From: a virus
Length of the DNA stretch: 52,371 nt
Reading direction: 5' to 3' (one strand)
Virus record (IMG/VR): IMGVR_UViG_3300027749_000147
Location: 1 to 52,371 of that record
Shown: positions 7,464 through 15,226 of the stretch, piece after piece
How the letters are laid out: each line of letters starts with the position of its first letter
Position numbering within the stretch: the stretch's first letter is position 1
The notes under the pieces: generated by a model
What the model saw: the letters and a program-made list of their open reading frames with translations, nothing else
Database searches by the model: none
What the model was told of the DNA's origin: nothing
Program-made: the position numbers and the translations under genes

Positions 7464-7928
7464 CTAGTTGGTAGTTTCTTCTACGCGGAGTTTATCCCAC
7501 GCCTCAGCAATATCTTTTGTGACTTGCTGGTGATGTGACCACTCTACACGACCTTCGTGTAAAAGTCCAGCCCCATCAAAAATCTCTATAGCAGCCTCAA
7601 TTTGAGCCCGACTATAAAGTCGGCGACCCTGGTGCGGGTCACCATTCTTATTCGGCTTTGTTGGAAGCCGATAAGGTGATGTAGGTAGATTGCCTACCTT
7701 TATCCAATGTCGAACTGTAATTATAGGACGACCTAGTGCATCTGCCAAAGCGCCGAGTGTAAAGAGTTCCATATCTTGACCATTAGGCATGGTCTTGAAG
7801 TAGGGACGTGAGTCCCAACTCTTTATCTCTGCTACCTCTTTAGGTGCAGCTTTCTCTTTACGCTTGCGTTTACTACCTGGGTAGAACTCTTCAAGCATTG
7901 AGAAAGCGTCTTCTATAAAATCGTTCAT
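7464..7928 (-). CDS. MerR-like helix-turn-helix DNA-binding protein
   Basis: The core, roughly residues 55-110, reads LFTLGALADALGRPIITVRH then WIKVGNLPTSPYRLP and GRRLYSRAQIEAAI. This is the layout of a MerR/excisionase-type winged helix. The N-terminal 50 residues hold a basic KRKRKEK run. The start at 7928 forms a TAATG overlap with the preceding stop; the frame is open 7 codons further. It is likely a regulator or a DNA-architectural factor in replication or recombination. There is no integrase nearby to make it an obvious excisionase. Confidence 0.7.
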   Translation of the reverse strand: MNDFIEDAFSMLEEFYPGSKRKRKEKAAPKEVAEIKSWDSRPYFKTMPNGQDMELFTLGALADALGRPIITVRHWIKVGNLPTSPYRLPTKPNKNGDPHQGRRLYSRAQIEAAIEIFDGAGLLHEGRVEWSHHQQVTKDIAEAWDKLRVEETTN

Positions 7929-8329
7929 TACTTCATCACTAACGCCCAAGTTACCTTAGCAGGGAACATCTTGTCGATGTCCTCTTCGGTAATCAAGCCT
8001 TCGTAGTAAGCAGACATGATTTCATCTTCATCTAGAACAGGAACCATCTTGATACATTTATCTTGAAGTCCACGCTCTGCGAGAAGTTCTTCTGCAACGT
8101 TAATATCTAATGACTTAGATACACGTCGTTGGCGCATCACTCTATTGATACCTGACACACTGTCGTTAATCTCAACAACAATGTGACCTTTGTCGTCTGC
8201 TTCACCTAATTCATTTACACCCGCATTCAAGGATTTCTTGATATGCGTCTGTAGTGAGTTAAGTTCTTCTAGACGACCTTTAAGAACTGAGTTCTGTTGA
8301 ACCAAGTCTTTTAGTTCTTCGATGTCCAT
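7928..8329 (-). CDS. hypothetical coiled-coil protein (133 aa)
   Basis: The first 45 residues are heptad-like (IEELKDLVQQNSVLKGRLEE), suggesting a coiled coil. A basic QRRVSK segment and an acidic helical C-terminus follow. A GGGGGT ribosome site stands about 7 bases before the ATG. It is the last gene before the tRNA region and is coupled to the MerR-like gene. No family recognised. Confidence 0.6.
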   Translation of the reverse strand: MDIEELKDLVQQNSVLKGRLEELNSLQTHIKKSLNAGVNELGEADDKGHIVVEINDSVSGINRVMRQRRVSKSLDINVAEELLAERGLQDKCIKMVPVLDEDEIMSAYYEGLITEEDIDKMFPAKVTWALVMK

Positions 8330-8370
8330 TTGGACCCCCTTAATGTATAGCAGTGATGCTACACACTAAT

Positions 8371-8529
8371 CTATTCGGTGTCAACCTGGGGTGTCAAATA
8401 GGCTAGAAGAGCATCAATTATGATACTAGTTACGGTGATTCCCTCTAGCGCGGCTTTCGCTTGGACAGTCCGCCATAGTTCGTCATCAACCCTGATAGTA
8501 CGGGTAGGTGTTTTAGGTGCATTAGGCAT
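8371..8529 (-). CDS. ribbon-helix-helix DNA-binding protein (52 aa)
   Basis: The protein begins MPNAPKTPTRTIRVDDELWR, followed by a helix (TVQAKAALEGITVTSIIIDAL). This is the beta strand plus two helices of Arc/MetJ/CopG-type repressors, in which the strand residues TIRV contact DNA. There is no Shine-Dalgarno site; a TATACT box stands 6 bases before the ATG, so translation is probably leaderless. It probably regulates the adjacent tRNA/replication genes or itself. It is flanked by a non-coding gap on one side and the tRNAs on the other. Confidence 0.75.
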   Translation of the reverse strand: MPNAPKTPTRTIRVDDELWRTVQAKAALEGITVTSIIIDALLAYLTPQVDTE

Positions 8530-8541
8530 ACCTATAGTATA
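8530..8541 (-). promoter_or_regulatory. leaderless-type promoter (-10 TATACT) for the RHH gene
   Basis: On the minus strand TATACT is followed by ATAGGT and then the ATG, so the transcript would begin at or near the start codon, as in actinobacterial leaderless genes. A TTGTCA lies further upstream at non-standard spacing. The same 15 bases, TAT(A/T)CTATAGGTATG, recur at 50132-50146. Confidence 0.55.
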
Positions 8542-8571
8542 CCAACCTGTACTGACAAAAGCACACTAAAG

Positions 8572-8645
8572 TGCCTTGGGAGGGATTCGAACCCACACTG
8601 TACGGTGTTTGAGACCGCGTTCTCTACCAGTTGGAATACCAAGGC
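8572..8645 (-). tRNA. tRNA-Leu (anticodon CAA), short variable loop
   Basis: The cloverleaf folds with acceptor GCCTTGG/CCAAGGC, a D loop containing TGG, anticodon stem GCGGT/ACCGT with loop CTCAAAC (anticodon CAA), and a T arm with GTTCGAAT. It is 74 nt with only a five-base variable loop, although leucine tRNAs normally carry a long one. The D stem and T stem each have a mismatch. No CCA is encoded. The CAA anticodon is clear; the amino acid actually charged is less certain. Confidence 0.8.
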
Positions 8646-8646
8646 G

Positions 8647-8719
8647 TACCCCCTGCTGGATTCGAACCAGCGACACGCAGGGTAGAAACCTGCTGCTCTA
8701 TCCCCTGAGCTAAGGGGGC
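8647..8719 (-). tRNA. tRNA-Arg (anticodon UCU)
   Basis: The acceptor GCCCCCT/AGGGGGT has a G-U pair at the end. The D arm is GCTC/GAGC, the anticodon stem is GCAGG/CCTGC with loop TTTCTAC, and the T arm is GCTGG/CCAGC with TTCGAAT. The anticodon TCT reads AGA. The tRNA is 73 nt with no encoded CCA and is separated from the Leu tRNA by a single base, so the two are probably processed from one transcript. Confidence 0.93.
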
Positions 8720-8720
8720 T

Positions 8721-8795
8721 TGGCTCCCGCTAGTGGATTCGAACCAATAACCTGCCGATTAACAGTCGGCTGCTCTGCCATTGAGCTAAGCGGGA
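8721..8795 (-). tRNA. tRNA-Asn (anticodon GUU), with encoded CCA
   Basis: The acceptor is TCCCGCT/AGCGGGA, the D arm GCTC/GAGC, and the anticodon stem GCCGA/TCGGC with loop CTGTTAA (anticodon GTT). A T arm with TTCGAAT and discriminator G follow. A CCA follows directly at 8723-8721, unlike the two neighbouring tRNAs. It is first in the transcribed order of the three. Confidence 0.93.
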
Positions 8796-8808
8796 TGGTA
8801 TTCCTATT

Positions 8809-9267
8809 CTAATACCAATTGTGGTTGTTCCAGAAACCAAGTGCTTGGCATGGTGTTCCATACCGTTTCTTGATGTACCTTAGACCCCAGTTAATTTGAG
8901 TACTTGGGCTGGACTGCCAACCTTTACCCATCTTATTTCCTGGTAGTGCTTGAGGTATACCATGAGCACCTGACGAGTGGTTATGTGCAGTAACATGCCA
9001 ACCACTTTCATTAGTCCATAGTGTGTGTAAACAAGCGAACTGAGCCCCACACCAATCGTATCTAGCCGCCATAGTTGCTTGGGCTAGTCTCTTGTTATAT
9101 GTGGGTGATGCGTAGAGTACACGAGTGTACGACCTAGATGCGGCTTGCGTCTTGCATATTTTATGTTTCGCATTAGCGTTAGCCTGACCCTGGGCTATAG
9201 GTAGCGATACTAGCAAGCTAGTAAGAAGCGCTATAGCGGTGGTCAGACGTTTGGTTTTGTCTAACAT
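8809..9267 (-). CDS. secreted lytic transglycosylase (APF-like cell-wall hydrolase)
   Basis: The N-terminus is a signal peptide: a basic start (MLDKTKR) then a hydrophobic helix (AIALLTSLLVSLPIA) and a small-residue cleavage region. The C-terminal domain has NESGWHV, with the probable catalytic Glu, then SSGAHGIPQALPG, INWGLRYIKKRYG and a final NNHNWY, as in actinobacterial transglycosylase-like proteins. It probably cuts peptidoglycan during lysis or entry. The start at 9267 places GGTGGAAG just upstream; an open frame extends 12 codons more. That ribosome site lies in a hairpin. Confidence 0.83.
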   Translation of the reverse strand: MLDKTKRLTTAIALLTSLLVSLPIAQGQANANAKHKICKTQAASRSYTRVLYASPTYNKRLAQATMAARYDWCGAQFACLHTLWTNESGWHVTAHNHSSGAHGIPQALPGNKMGKGWQSSPSTQINWGLRYIKKRYGTPCQALGFWNNHNWY

Positions 9268-9271
9268 TACT

Positions 9272-9297
9272 TCCACCCTATCAAATAATTGGGTGGA
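9272..9297 (-). promoter_or_regulatory. hairpin masking the transglycosylase ribosome-binding site
   Basis: The arms TCCACCC and GGGTGGA pair perfectly (7 bp, 12-base loop) on the minus strand. The 3' arm is part of GGTGGAAG, the only good ribosome site before the ATG at 9267. The structure starts 13 bases after the helicase stop. It could also be a weak terminator, but no U tract follows. Confidence 0.5.
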
Positions 9298-9309
9298 GTT
9301 CAACCTGAC

Positions 9310-10896
9310 TTATACAGAAGAAGATAGTATGAACTGACGTAAAGTACCAAGATTTAATTCAACCCCACCCTTATCATCAATCCCTTCACCATCAATAACC
9401 GCATTAGCCACAGAACTTTTCTGCTGTAATGCAGAGTGCTGGCGTGCTTCAATCGAATTGGCTACCAAAAGGTCTTGAATTACAATAGTTTCCCAGGTGC
9501 TGGAGGCTCGTTTAATTCGTCCATTTCTTTGTACTGCAAGTCCCGACGACCAGGGTAGGTCATAATTAACCAGAAGATTGGCGGCAGGAAGGTCCACGCC
9601 ATAACCACCAGCGTCACTACTGACCAGAACCCGTATCGATGAGTTAGTGTTGAAAGCAATTTTATTGTCCTCCTTGGTTTTTGCGTCTAATCTGCCAGTA
9701 TATGTCTTGGCTATATCTTCACCTAATGCTTTTTGAATCAGGTCAACCATATCTACATACGTAGCAAATATAACAACTTTGTTATCTTCTCGTTGTGACA
9801 AGAAATCTTTTACGTACTCAATTAAAGTATCAAACTTATTAGCAGAGTTAACGCCGTCTAAGTGTCCGCCGTCTAGTAGTTCGTAAGCGTATGATGAACC
9901 ATCGCCAGTCATGTTCTTAAATTTTTCTGCGCTAATCTTTACCAATTCTGGATGGGAGCATAGCATCTTAAGGCATCCAACTTTAGACATAATTGCCCCC
10001 CGTACCTCATCTGCCCTACCCCCCTTGTTTGACTCATATCCGTAGTGGGACAACAGATTAAACGACTTACCAAATAAATCCTGAGCATTGTCTAGGTCTT
10101 GGATAAGGTCTCCAGATATTTTCTTGTATAGTTTTGCAGACTTGCGGTCTAGGTGTACAAGCAGTGGGTCTTTATGAATAGATTCTGGAAGGTACGGAGC
10201 AACGTCAGGGTCCTTCTGTGATTTACGCACAGAAGCCTCTTTCATTTTTGTATGTAGCGTAGGTAAATTTCTATACCTATCAACACCGCCCCAAGTATTA
10301 CGGACAATAAATGCTGAGTCAAAAATGTCAAAGCGTCCTAGCACTTCCTTATCTACAAACTGCATGATTGAATACAACTCTTCTGGCTTACCGTTTTCAA
10401 TTGGGGTTCCAGTAAGAGCAAACTTAATAGGCGCGTCAATAAGTTTCTTTACCTGCTTAGAGCGCTTAGACTTAAATGATTTAATAGCGGTGGCTTCATC
10501 AAGAACCACAAAACCGCGTGGAAGTTTTCTAACGTACTCCCAGTCATTGACTACCTGTTCGTAGTTCATAATTACGTAATCAACTTGTGTGTTATGCCAG
10601 TTCATAGCCTGAGCATACTGAGCCTGACGTTGCTTAGGTGTCCCATCAATAACTACTGAAAACGATGTGTGCTCGGTGAACTTGTCAATAGAGTTAGCCC
10701 ACTGGTACTTCAAACTGGACAGGCAAATGATAAGCCCTGGCTCTGTTATTTTCCCCTCGTCCATTAACTGTTCTAACGCGGCAATAGTTAGAACGGTTTT
10801 GCCGAGACCGAGGTCGTATGCTACGAGCATTTTTTTCTGCTCGCACATACGCTCCACGGCTTCGACTTGGTACGGGAATAGCGTACCTGTAAACAT
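9310..10896 (-). CDS. SNF2/UvsW-like superfamily 2 helicase
   Basis: This ATP-dependent DNA translocase probably helps with recombination, fork restart or replication initiation. Motif I is DLGLGKT (residues 28-34), motif II is DEAT, motif III is ALTGTPIEN, and motif VI near the C-terminus is QRNGRIKRASS. Both RecA-like lobes are complete at 528 residues. The start overlaps the M23 peptidase stop as TAATG, so a helicase is translated between two peptidoglycan hydrolases. Confidence 0.92.
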   Translation of the reverse strand: MFTGTLFPYQVEAVERMCEQKKMLVAYDLGLGKTVLTIAALEQLMDEGKITEPGLIICLSSLKYQWANSIDKFTEHTSFSVVIDGTPKQRQAQYAQAMNWHNTQVDYVIMNYEQVVNDWEYVRKLPRGFVVLDEATAIKSFKSKRSKQVKKLIDAPIKFALTGTPIENGKPEELYSIMQFVDKEVLGRFDIFDSAFIVRNTWGGVDRYRNLPTLHTKMKEASVRKSQKDPDVAPYLPESIHKDPLLVHLDRKSAKLYKKISGDLIQDLDNAQDLFGKSFNLLSHYGYESNKGGRADEVRGAIMSKVGCLKMLCSHPELVKISAEKFKNMTGDGSSYAYELLDGGHLDGVNSANKFDTLIEYVKDFLSQREDNKVVIFATYVDMVDLIQKALGEDIAKTYTGRLDAKTKEDNKIAFNTNSSIRVLVSSDAGGYGVDLPAANLLVNYDLPWSSGLAVQRNGRIKRASSTWETIVIQDLLVANSIEARQHSALQQKSSVANAVIDGEGIDDKGGVELNLGTLRQFILSSSV

Positions 10897-11519
10897 TACT
10901 TTTTCTTCGCTGGGGCTTTCTTGACAGGCTTTGCTGGAGCCTTCTTCACTGGCTTTTTAGCAGGAGCCTTAGCAGGTTTCTTTGCTGGAGCTTTCTTTAC
11001 AGGAGGCTTAGCAACACCTGGCTTACCACCTGCAATTGTTGTAGTAGCGACTGGTGCTAGAGGCTCTACAACCTTAGGTGGCTGATAATCAATAACAAAC
11101 TGCGGGTCTACATCGTTGGTCTTAGACCAGAAACGAGAAGTCTGGACTTCAAAGTGTAAGTGAGGACCTGAGACATTACCCTCAGCGCCTGACTTACCAA
11201 TAACTTGTCCAGCCTTAACTTTGTCGCCAATCTTTACATATGACTTAGAGCCATGAGCAAGAATTGCGTAGTAGGTACGAGCAGGAAGTAGTGGTGAACG
11301 CTTTGCAGTGAACTGCAGAATAATTTCAAAGCGACCAAAGGCTGTGCCCCAACCGCCTTGTACGCCTACGCCAACAACAACTGCGTCAATAGGTGCATAC
11401 AAGTCTGTGCCAATCGGACAAGCATAGTCAACTCCTTGGTGGTGTCCAGAAGACCACATGGGTCCACGCTTGCCATAGGGCGTAGTGATTCTATAATTAC
11501 TTGGTACTGGTGCTACCAT
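10896..11519 (-). CDS. M23 family metallopeptidase with Lys/Ala/Pro-rich tail (endolysin candidate)
   Basis: M23 enzymes are zinc endopeptidases that cut peptidoglycan cross-bridges. The zinc motif HxxxD is H27QGVD31, followed by AHG (His89) and HLHFE (His120, His122). No signal peptide is seen, so release would need a holin or a tail route. From about residue 165 the protein turns into repeats of KKAPAKKP-like sequence resembling histone H1 tails, which may bind anionic cell-wall polymers or DNA. It is downstream of the primase gene within the replication block. Confidence 0.9.
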   Translation of the reverse strand: MVAPVPSNYRITTPYGKRGPMWSSGHHQGVDYACPIGTDLYAPIDAVVVGVGVQGGWGTAFGRFEIILQFTAKRSPLLPARTYYAILAHGSKSYVKIGDKVKAGQVIGKSGAEGNVSGPHLHFEVQTSRFWSKTNDVDPQFVIDYQPPKVVEPLAPVATTTIAGGKPGVAKPPVKKAPAKKPAKAPAKKPVKKAPAKPVKKAPAKKK

Positions 11520-11544
11520 TTATTTCTCCTAATATTGATATAAA

Positions 11545-12483
11545 TTAAACTACATCTTTCCATAATGAGTATCGGATAGAGTGCACTGCTGAGTCTATAC
11601 CATTTAGTATTTCTTGTCTACTCATGGCTCCAATATCCTTTACATCAGAGTCACCGTAGTTAAAGAACCACGCATCTTTCTCTAGTTCTAATAGGCTAGT
11701 TAATACCTGAGAAGATGCGTATTGACCAGCTTGGTCATTGTCCATAGCAATTATAACTCTATCGGCAGACTTTAATAATCTAATCTGTTCCTCTGATACA
11801 GATGTACCAAAACTGGCAACTCCACCAGATATACCTACGGATTCAAGACGCACTACATCTAACGGAGACTCAACAAGAATCATATCTCCACCTATGTACT
11901 TGTCGTATCCAAATAAAGATAGGCTCTTTTGCATACCTTGTGGTTGGTTTCTGAAGTATCTACCTACGAAACCTTTTTCCTGCCAACCCATTAACTTTTT
12001 GCTCTCTGGGTCTCGGATAGGAATAATCCAGTTCTCTCGTAGACTGTCCCATAGAATTTCGTGCAGGTACGCCGCATCCTGAGTTAAACCACGTGAGCGC
12101 AATGCGTGAGATGGCGGCTCTACAAAAGCAGCAAGTGTTGCTTCTGATACGTAAACCAGTTCTTCAAACACTTCTTTCTTCTTAGTCAATGCGCGCTCAA
12201 GCGCTTCACTAAGTTCTCCACCTACGTTTATCCACTCTTTGGCTTCGTCTAAAGTTTCAAAACCATTTAGATAACTGACTAGAGACTGTAGGCTTCCTTT
12301 AAACTGGCAAGAAAAACAAATGTGTGCACCTGTTTCAGAGTTTATGTACCAAGATGGGTTGCGGTCTACTTTACCTGTACGAACCTCATGCCCTGGGCAG
12401 TAACCTTGAATCTCATCTCCACGTGAGCCAACATACTCAACACCTAAACGGTCAAGTACGCCTTCCATCTCATCTACTGTCAT
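11545..12483 (-). CDS. DnaG-type DNA primase
   Basis: This enzyme makes RNA primers for lagging-strand synthesis. The CHC2-like zinc site is C29-x2-H32 with C56-x2-C59. The Toprim core is visible as LVESPLDV, with the catalytic Glu, and IIAMDNDQAG, with the DxD pair. At 312 residues it lacks a helicase-binding tail of the E. coli type. Its ATG overlaps the stop of a 37-codon gene as ATGA, linking it to the DnaB gene upstream. Confidence 0.93.
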   Translation of the reverse strand: MTVDEMEGVLDRLGVEYVGSRGDEIQGYCPGHEVRTGKVDRNPSWYINSETGAHICFSCQFKGSLQSLVSYLNGFETLDEAKEWINVGGELSEALERALTKKKEVFEELVYVSEATLAAFVEPPSHALRSRGLTQDAAYLHEILWDSLRENWIIPIRDPESKKLMGWQEKGFVGRYFRNQPQGMQKSLSLFGYDKYIGGDMILVESPLDVVRLESVGISGGVASFGTSVSEEQIRLLKSADRVIIAMDNDQAGQYASSQVLTSLLELEKDAWFFNYGDSDVKDIGAMSRQEILNGIDSAVHSIRYSLWKDVV

Positions 12484-12593
12484 TCCCAGTCCTCCACATA
12501 TCTACTCCCCATTGGTATTGTGTTTTCTGGAAGTTTTGTTCCTTTAGCCCAAACTTCAACTTTGTGTAAAAACCAATTAACTATAATTCTCAT
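12480..12593 (-). CDS. 37-aa microprotein between dnaB and primase
   Basis: The frame starts MRIIVNWFLHKVEVWAKGTK and ends with SRYVEDWE. It overlaps the helicase stop as TAATG and the primase start as ATGA, so ribosomes could pass through all three genes. It is rich in aromatic residues. Function unknown; it may be a small helicase or primase partner, or mainly a coupling device. Confidence 0.6.
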   Translation of the reverse strand: MRIIVNWFLHKVEVWAKGTKLPENTIPMGSRYVEDWE

Positions 12594-13822
12594 TAGTAAT
12601 CATCTCCACTAATCTCTCGGAAGTCACCTGTATTCCAGTCCCAAACCATAGACACTTCCATAGGTCCACAGTTACGGCTGGCAAGCACCTTAAGGATACG
12701 CATATCGTCTACGTTCTCGTCTTCACGTTGTAGACCAAACAGCACGTCAGCATCCTGTAAGAACGATGATGAGTAACCAACAGAGTCAGCAGTTACTTGA
12801 CCCTTGTTCATCTTCCATTTCAAAGCCTGTGTAGAAACCACAATAGGAATCTCAGCCGTCTGAGCAAGACGCTTTAACGAGCGGGTGATATTAGTTAGAG
12901 CAATAGGAGTGTTAGCTTCACCAGACTGTTCGTCCTTCATAAGGTATACGCCATCAAGGAATAATACATCTGGCTTCAATGATTGAATCTTATTAGCAAT
13001 ACCACTTACTGTTAGCGCATTAGATGACTCTGTAAGCCAAAACCTAGTATCCATCTTAGAGATACTTTTCAACTTTGCTTGATAACGAGTCTCTTCCTCT
13101 GGTGTAAGTGCTCCTGTAGATAGTCGATGATGGGATACACGAGAACGCATAGAGTCATATCTGGTAACTTGTTCAGAGTTCAACATCTCAAAAGATTGAA
13201 ACACTGGAGAGTACCCAGACAAGTGAACATTATTAGCAATCTGCATAGCAAGTGTTGACTTACCTGTCTTAGGTGGTGCAACAACAACAATCAACTGACC
13301 TTTTTGCAAACCACTAGTTGCCGCATCAATGGTGGCAAATCCTGTAGGTATACCACGTAGACCGTTTGGTAGACTCTTACGCTCAAGGTATTCTTCCCAG
13401 CGCTTCTCTGCATCTTTGGTCAAGTCTAAGTCAGATGAACCAGACAGACCGTTTCCCTGCAGTGCACTAAGACCTACTTGAATACTTTCAACTGCAGCGC
13501 TGTAGTCTTTTCTTTGCTCTATGTCCTCAATAGCAGTACGCATGAAATCATGCACTACTGCTTTCTTCTTTGCTTCTATAATCTGGTCAATTAAAAAGAA
13601 AGGATTGTCTGTTACATGGTGAAAGGTGTAGGTAGGAAAATTATCAGTAAGCACATCCATACTAGGCAACTGCCCGTACTTAGAGTTGTGCTCACGTAAG
13701 AACTTCCAAATCCTCTGCTCTAAAGCATTTGTAAACCAGTCGTCCTGAACACCGCGTTCAAACATTGGTGTTAGGTCTTGGTCTTGTATAGCCCGATTAA
13801 TTAGTTCTGTTTCGTAGTTCAT
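12593..13822 (-). CDS. DnaB-like replicative helicase
   Basis: This hexameric 5'-3' helicase unwinds DNA ahead of the polymerase. The N-terminal helical domain (about 1-125) binds partners. The RecA-like domain has Walker A APPKTGKST (182-190), Walker B VLFLDGVYLM, and a late SRNCGP arginine region. At 409 residues it is slightly shorter than bacterial DnaB. It is encoded next to a DnaC-like loader and a primase. Confidence 0.93.
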   Translation of the reverse strand: MNYETELINRAIQDQDLTPMFERGVQDDWFTNALEQRIWKFLREHNSKYGQLPSMDVLTDNFPTYTFHHVTDNPFFLIDQIIEAKKKAVVHDFMRTAIEDIEQRKDYSAAVESIQVGLSALQGNGLSGSSDLDLTKDAEKRWEEYLERKSLPNGLRGIPTGFATIDAATSGLQKGQLIVVVAPPKTGKSTLAMQIANNVHLSGYSPVFQSFEMLNSEQVTRYDSMRSRVSHHRLSTGALTPEEETRYQAKLKSISKMDTRFWLTESSNALTVSGIANKIQSLKPDVLFLDGVYLMKDEQSGEANTPIALTNITRSLKRLAQTAEIPIVVSTQALKWKMNKGQVTADSVGYSSSFLQDADVLFGLQREDENVDDMRILKVLASRNCGPMEVSMVWDWNTGDFREISGDDY

Positions 13823-13830
13823 ATTGTTCC

Positions 13831-14226
13831 TTAAAGGTCTATGCCCCAGTGACCATACATCAGTTGGTTTGCTGGGTCAAGTACGCCGATTACTTCTGGT
13901 CTAAATGGTAAGTCTGCCACTAATTTACGTGGTGATTTATAGTATGAGAATCCTCGGAATGGGTTTAACCCAGCCCTGTCTAACTCGTTATACATAATCT
14001 CTAGTTCATCATAATCATGCTCAAAAGATATTAGCTCTAACGTAACCATACGTTGAGTAGTAAATTGGTATAACTTATTAAGCATAAATTTGTCATACTG
14101 GTGCTCTGTCTTAACAACTGGGAAGAACTTAAACTTCTTCTCGATATGTTGTTTCTTTACAAACACAAGTTCTTCTGCAACCAGTACACGCTTAGGAGTG
14201 TTGTTACTGATATCCCCTTTGTACAT
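13831..14226 (-). CDS. hypothetical replication-block protein (131 aa)
   Basis: This is a basic, aromatic-rich alpha/beta protein with no recognised motif (for example FKFFPVVKTEHQYDKF). It lies between the SWIM-type zinc protein and the DnaB gene with only a few bases either side. Probably a replication accessory protein. Confidence 0.6.
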   Translation of the reverse strand: MYKGDISNNTPKRVLVAEELVFVKKQHIEKKFKFFPVVKTEHQYDKFMLNKLYQFTTQRMVTLELISFEHDYDELEIMYNELDRAGLNPFRGFSYYKSPRKLVADLPFRPEVIGVLDPANQLMYGHWGIDL

Positions 14227-14228
14227 TT

Positions 14229-14525
14229 TTAACAGACCTCTATTTTTCCATATTTAATTATAAACCTACGAAAATCTTCAGGTGAATCCTGTGCTTTATC
14301 AGCATCTTCTGGAGTACAACGACTTGATATTTCTAATGGGTAAGTGCCCTTGTTACTATCAACCCTAGCCTTTACAAACTTTACATGTTTGCAGTTATTT
14401 CTACCGTTGAACCCTGGACAAGTACACATAAACTCTTTGTCTTTTGTAATACTTACTTCATAGATACCAGGACCTGGTTCCATAGACTGACTAAGGAACA
14501 ACTGTACTACACGTGTGTCTTTCAT
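14229..14525 (-). CDS. SWIM-type zinc-finger protein (98 aa)
   Basis: The motif CTCPGFNGRNNCKHVKF gives CxC followed by CxH, the SWIM zinc-finger pattern used for DNA or protein binding. The start at 14525 is chosen because GGAGGG lies 4 bases before it. An alternative ATG at 14537 would overlap the upstream stop as TAATG, with a poorer ribosome site. Located between the DnaC-like loader and DnaB. Confidence 0.7.
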   Translation of the reverse strand: MKDTRVVQLFLSQSMEPGPGIYEVSITKDKEFMCTCPGFNGRNNCKHVKFVKARVDSNKGTYPLEISSRCTPEDADKAQDSPEDFRRFIIKYGKIEVC

Positions 14526-14536
14526 CGTACCCTCCA

Positions 14537-15226
14537 TTATCGTCTCAAGTCTCCCTTGGTAGATTGTAGTTCAATAATTGCAAAAGCTTCGCGTATGAAA
14601 CTTTCAGTTGCATTACCGTACGCTGCATCCCAAGCATCTACTGCAAGGTTTGTAGTAATAATAGTTGGTAAACCATTATTGAACCTAGTACGAAGAAGGT
14701 GGTGAAGCATAGAACGTTGCCACCCTGTACCAGAAGTGTGCTCTTTACCTACGTCATCAATAACTAATACACGTACGTTATAAGCATCATCTTTACATTC
14801 GCCGTGCATACCTAGGAACAGGCGTTCTTGCTCGTCGGTATGTTCACCCATTAGAGCACCTTTTAAGTCAATGATATCATTAAATGTGGCAAAGTAACAT
14901 GGAGTCACAAGCGCTTTATTTGACTCTACAGAGAACGCATCTAAAGGAAAAGTCCTAATCATTTCTTGAATAATAGCTAAAGCAAACGTAGTTTTACCGT
15001 GACCTGGTTCGCCTACAAGAAGTAACCCCTTGCCACAAGTCTTCTTACCTTCTGCACGAATCACAGAACCGTCGCGTACTTTATCAATCCAAGCTTTAGC
15101 AAGCGACATATCGTTCTTGGTTATTTCTTTGCAATCTGATAGTTCCCAACCCATACGTGCTTTAGGAAGACCAGCAACTTGAACCCAAGACCGCCTACGT
15201 ACAGGCAACTCATCTGTCTTAATCAT
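14537..15226 (-). CDS. DnaC/IstB-like AAA+ helicase loader
   Basis: This ATPase is likely to load the DnaB helicase. Walker A is GEPGHGKT (72-79), Walker B is VLVIDDVGKE, and sensor I is PTIITTNL. The C-terminal stretch around SFIREAF resembles the DnaC arginine-finger region. It is one gene after the winged-helix initiator and shortly before DnaB, the standard phage arrangement. Confidence 0.88.
   Translation of the reverse strand: MIKTDELPVRRRSWVQVAGLPKARMGWELSDCKEITKNDMSLAKAWIDKVRDGSVIRAEGKKTCGKGLLLVGEPGHGKTTFALAIIQEMIRTFPLDAFSVESNKALVTPCYFATFNDIIDLKGALMGEHTDEQERLFLGMHGECKDDAYNVRVLVIDDVGKEHTSGTGWQRSMLHHLLRTRFNNGLPTIITTNLAVDAWDAAYGNATESFIREAFAIIELQSTKGDLRR

Noticed and set aside
7464-7928. 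Excisionase
   Set aside because: The MerR-like fold would fit, but there is no integrase or attachment-site core near it, so a general DNA-binding call is safer.
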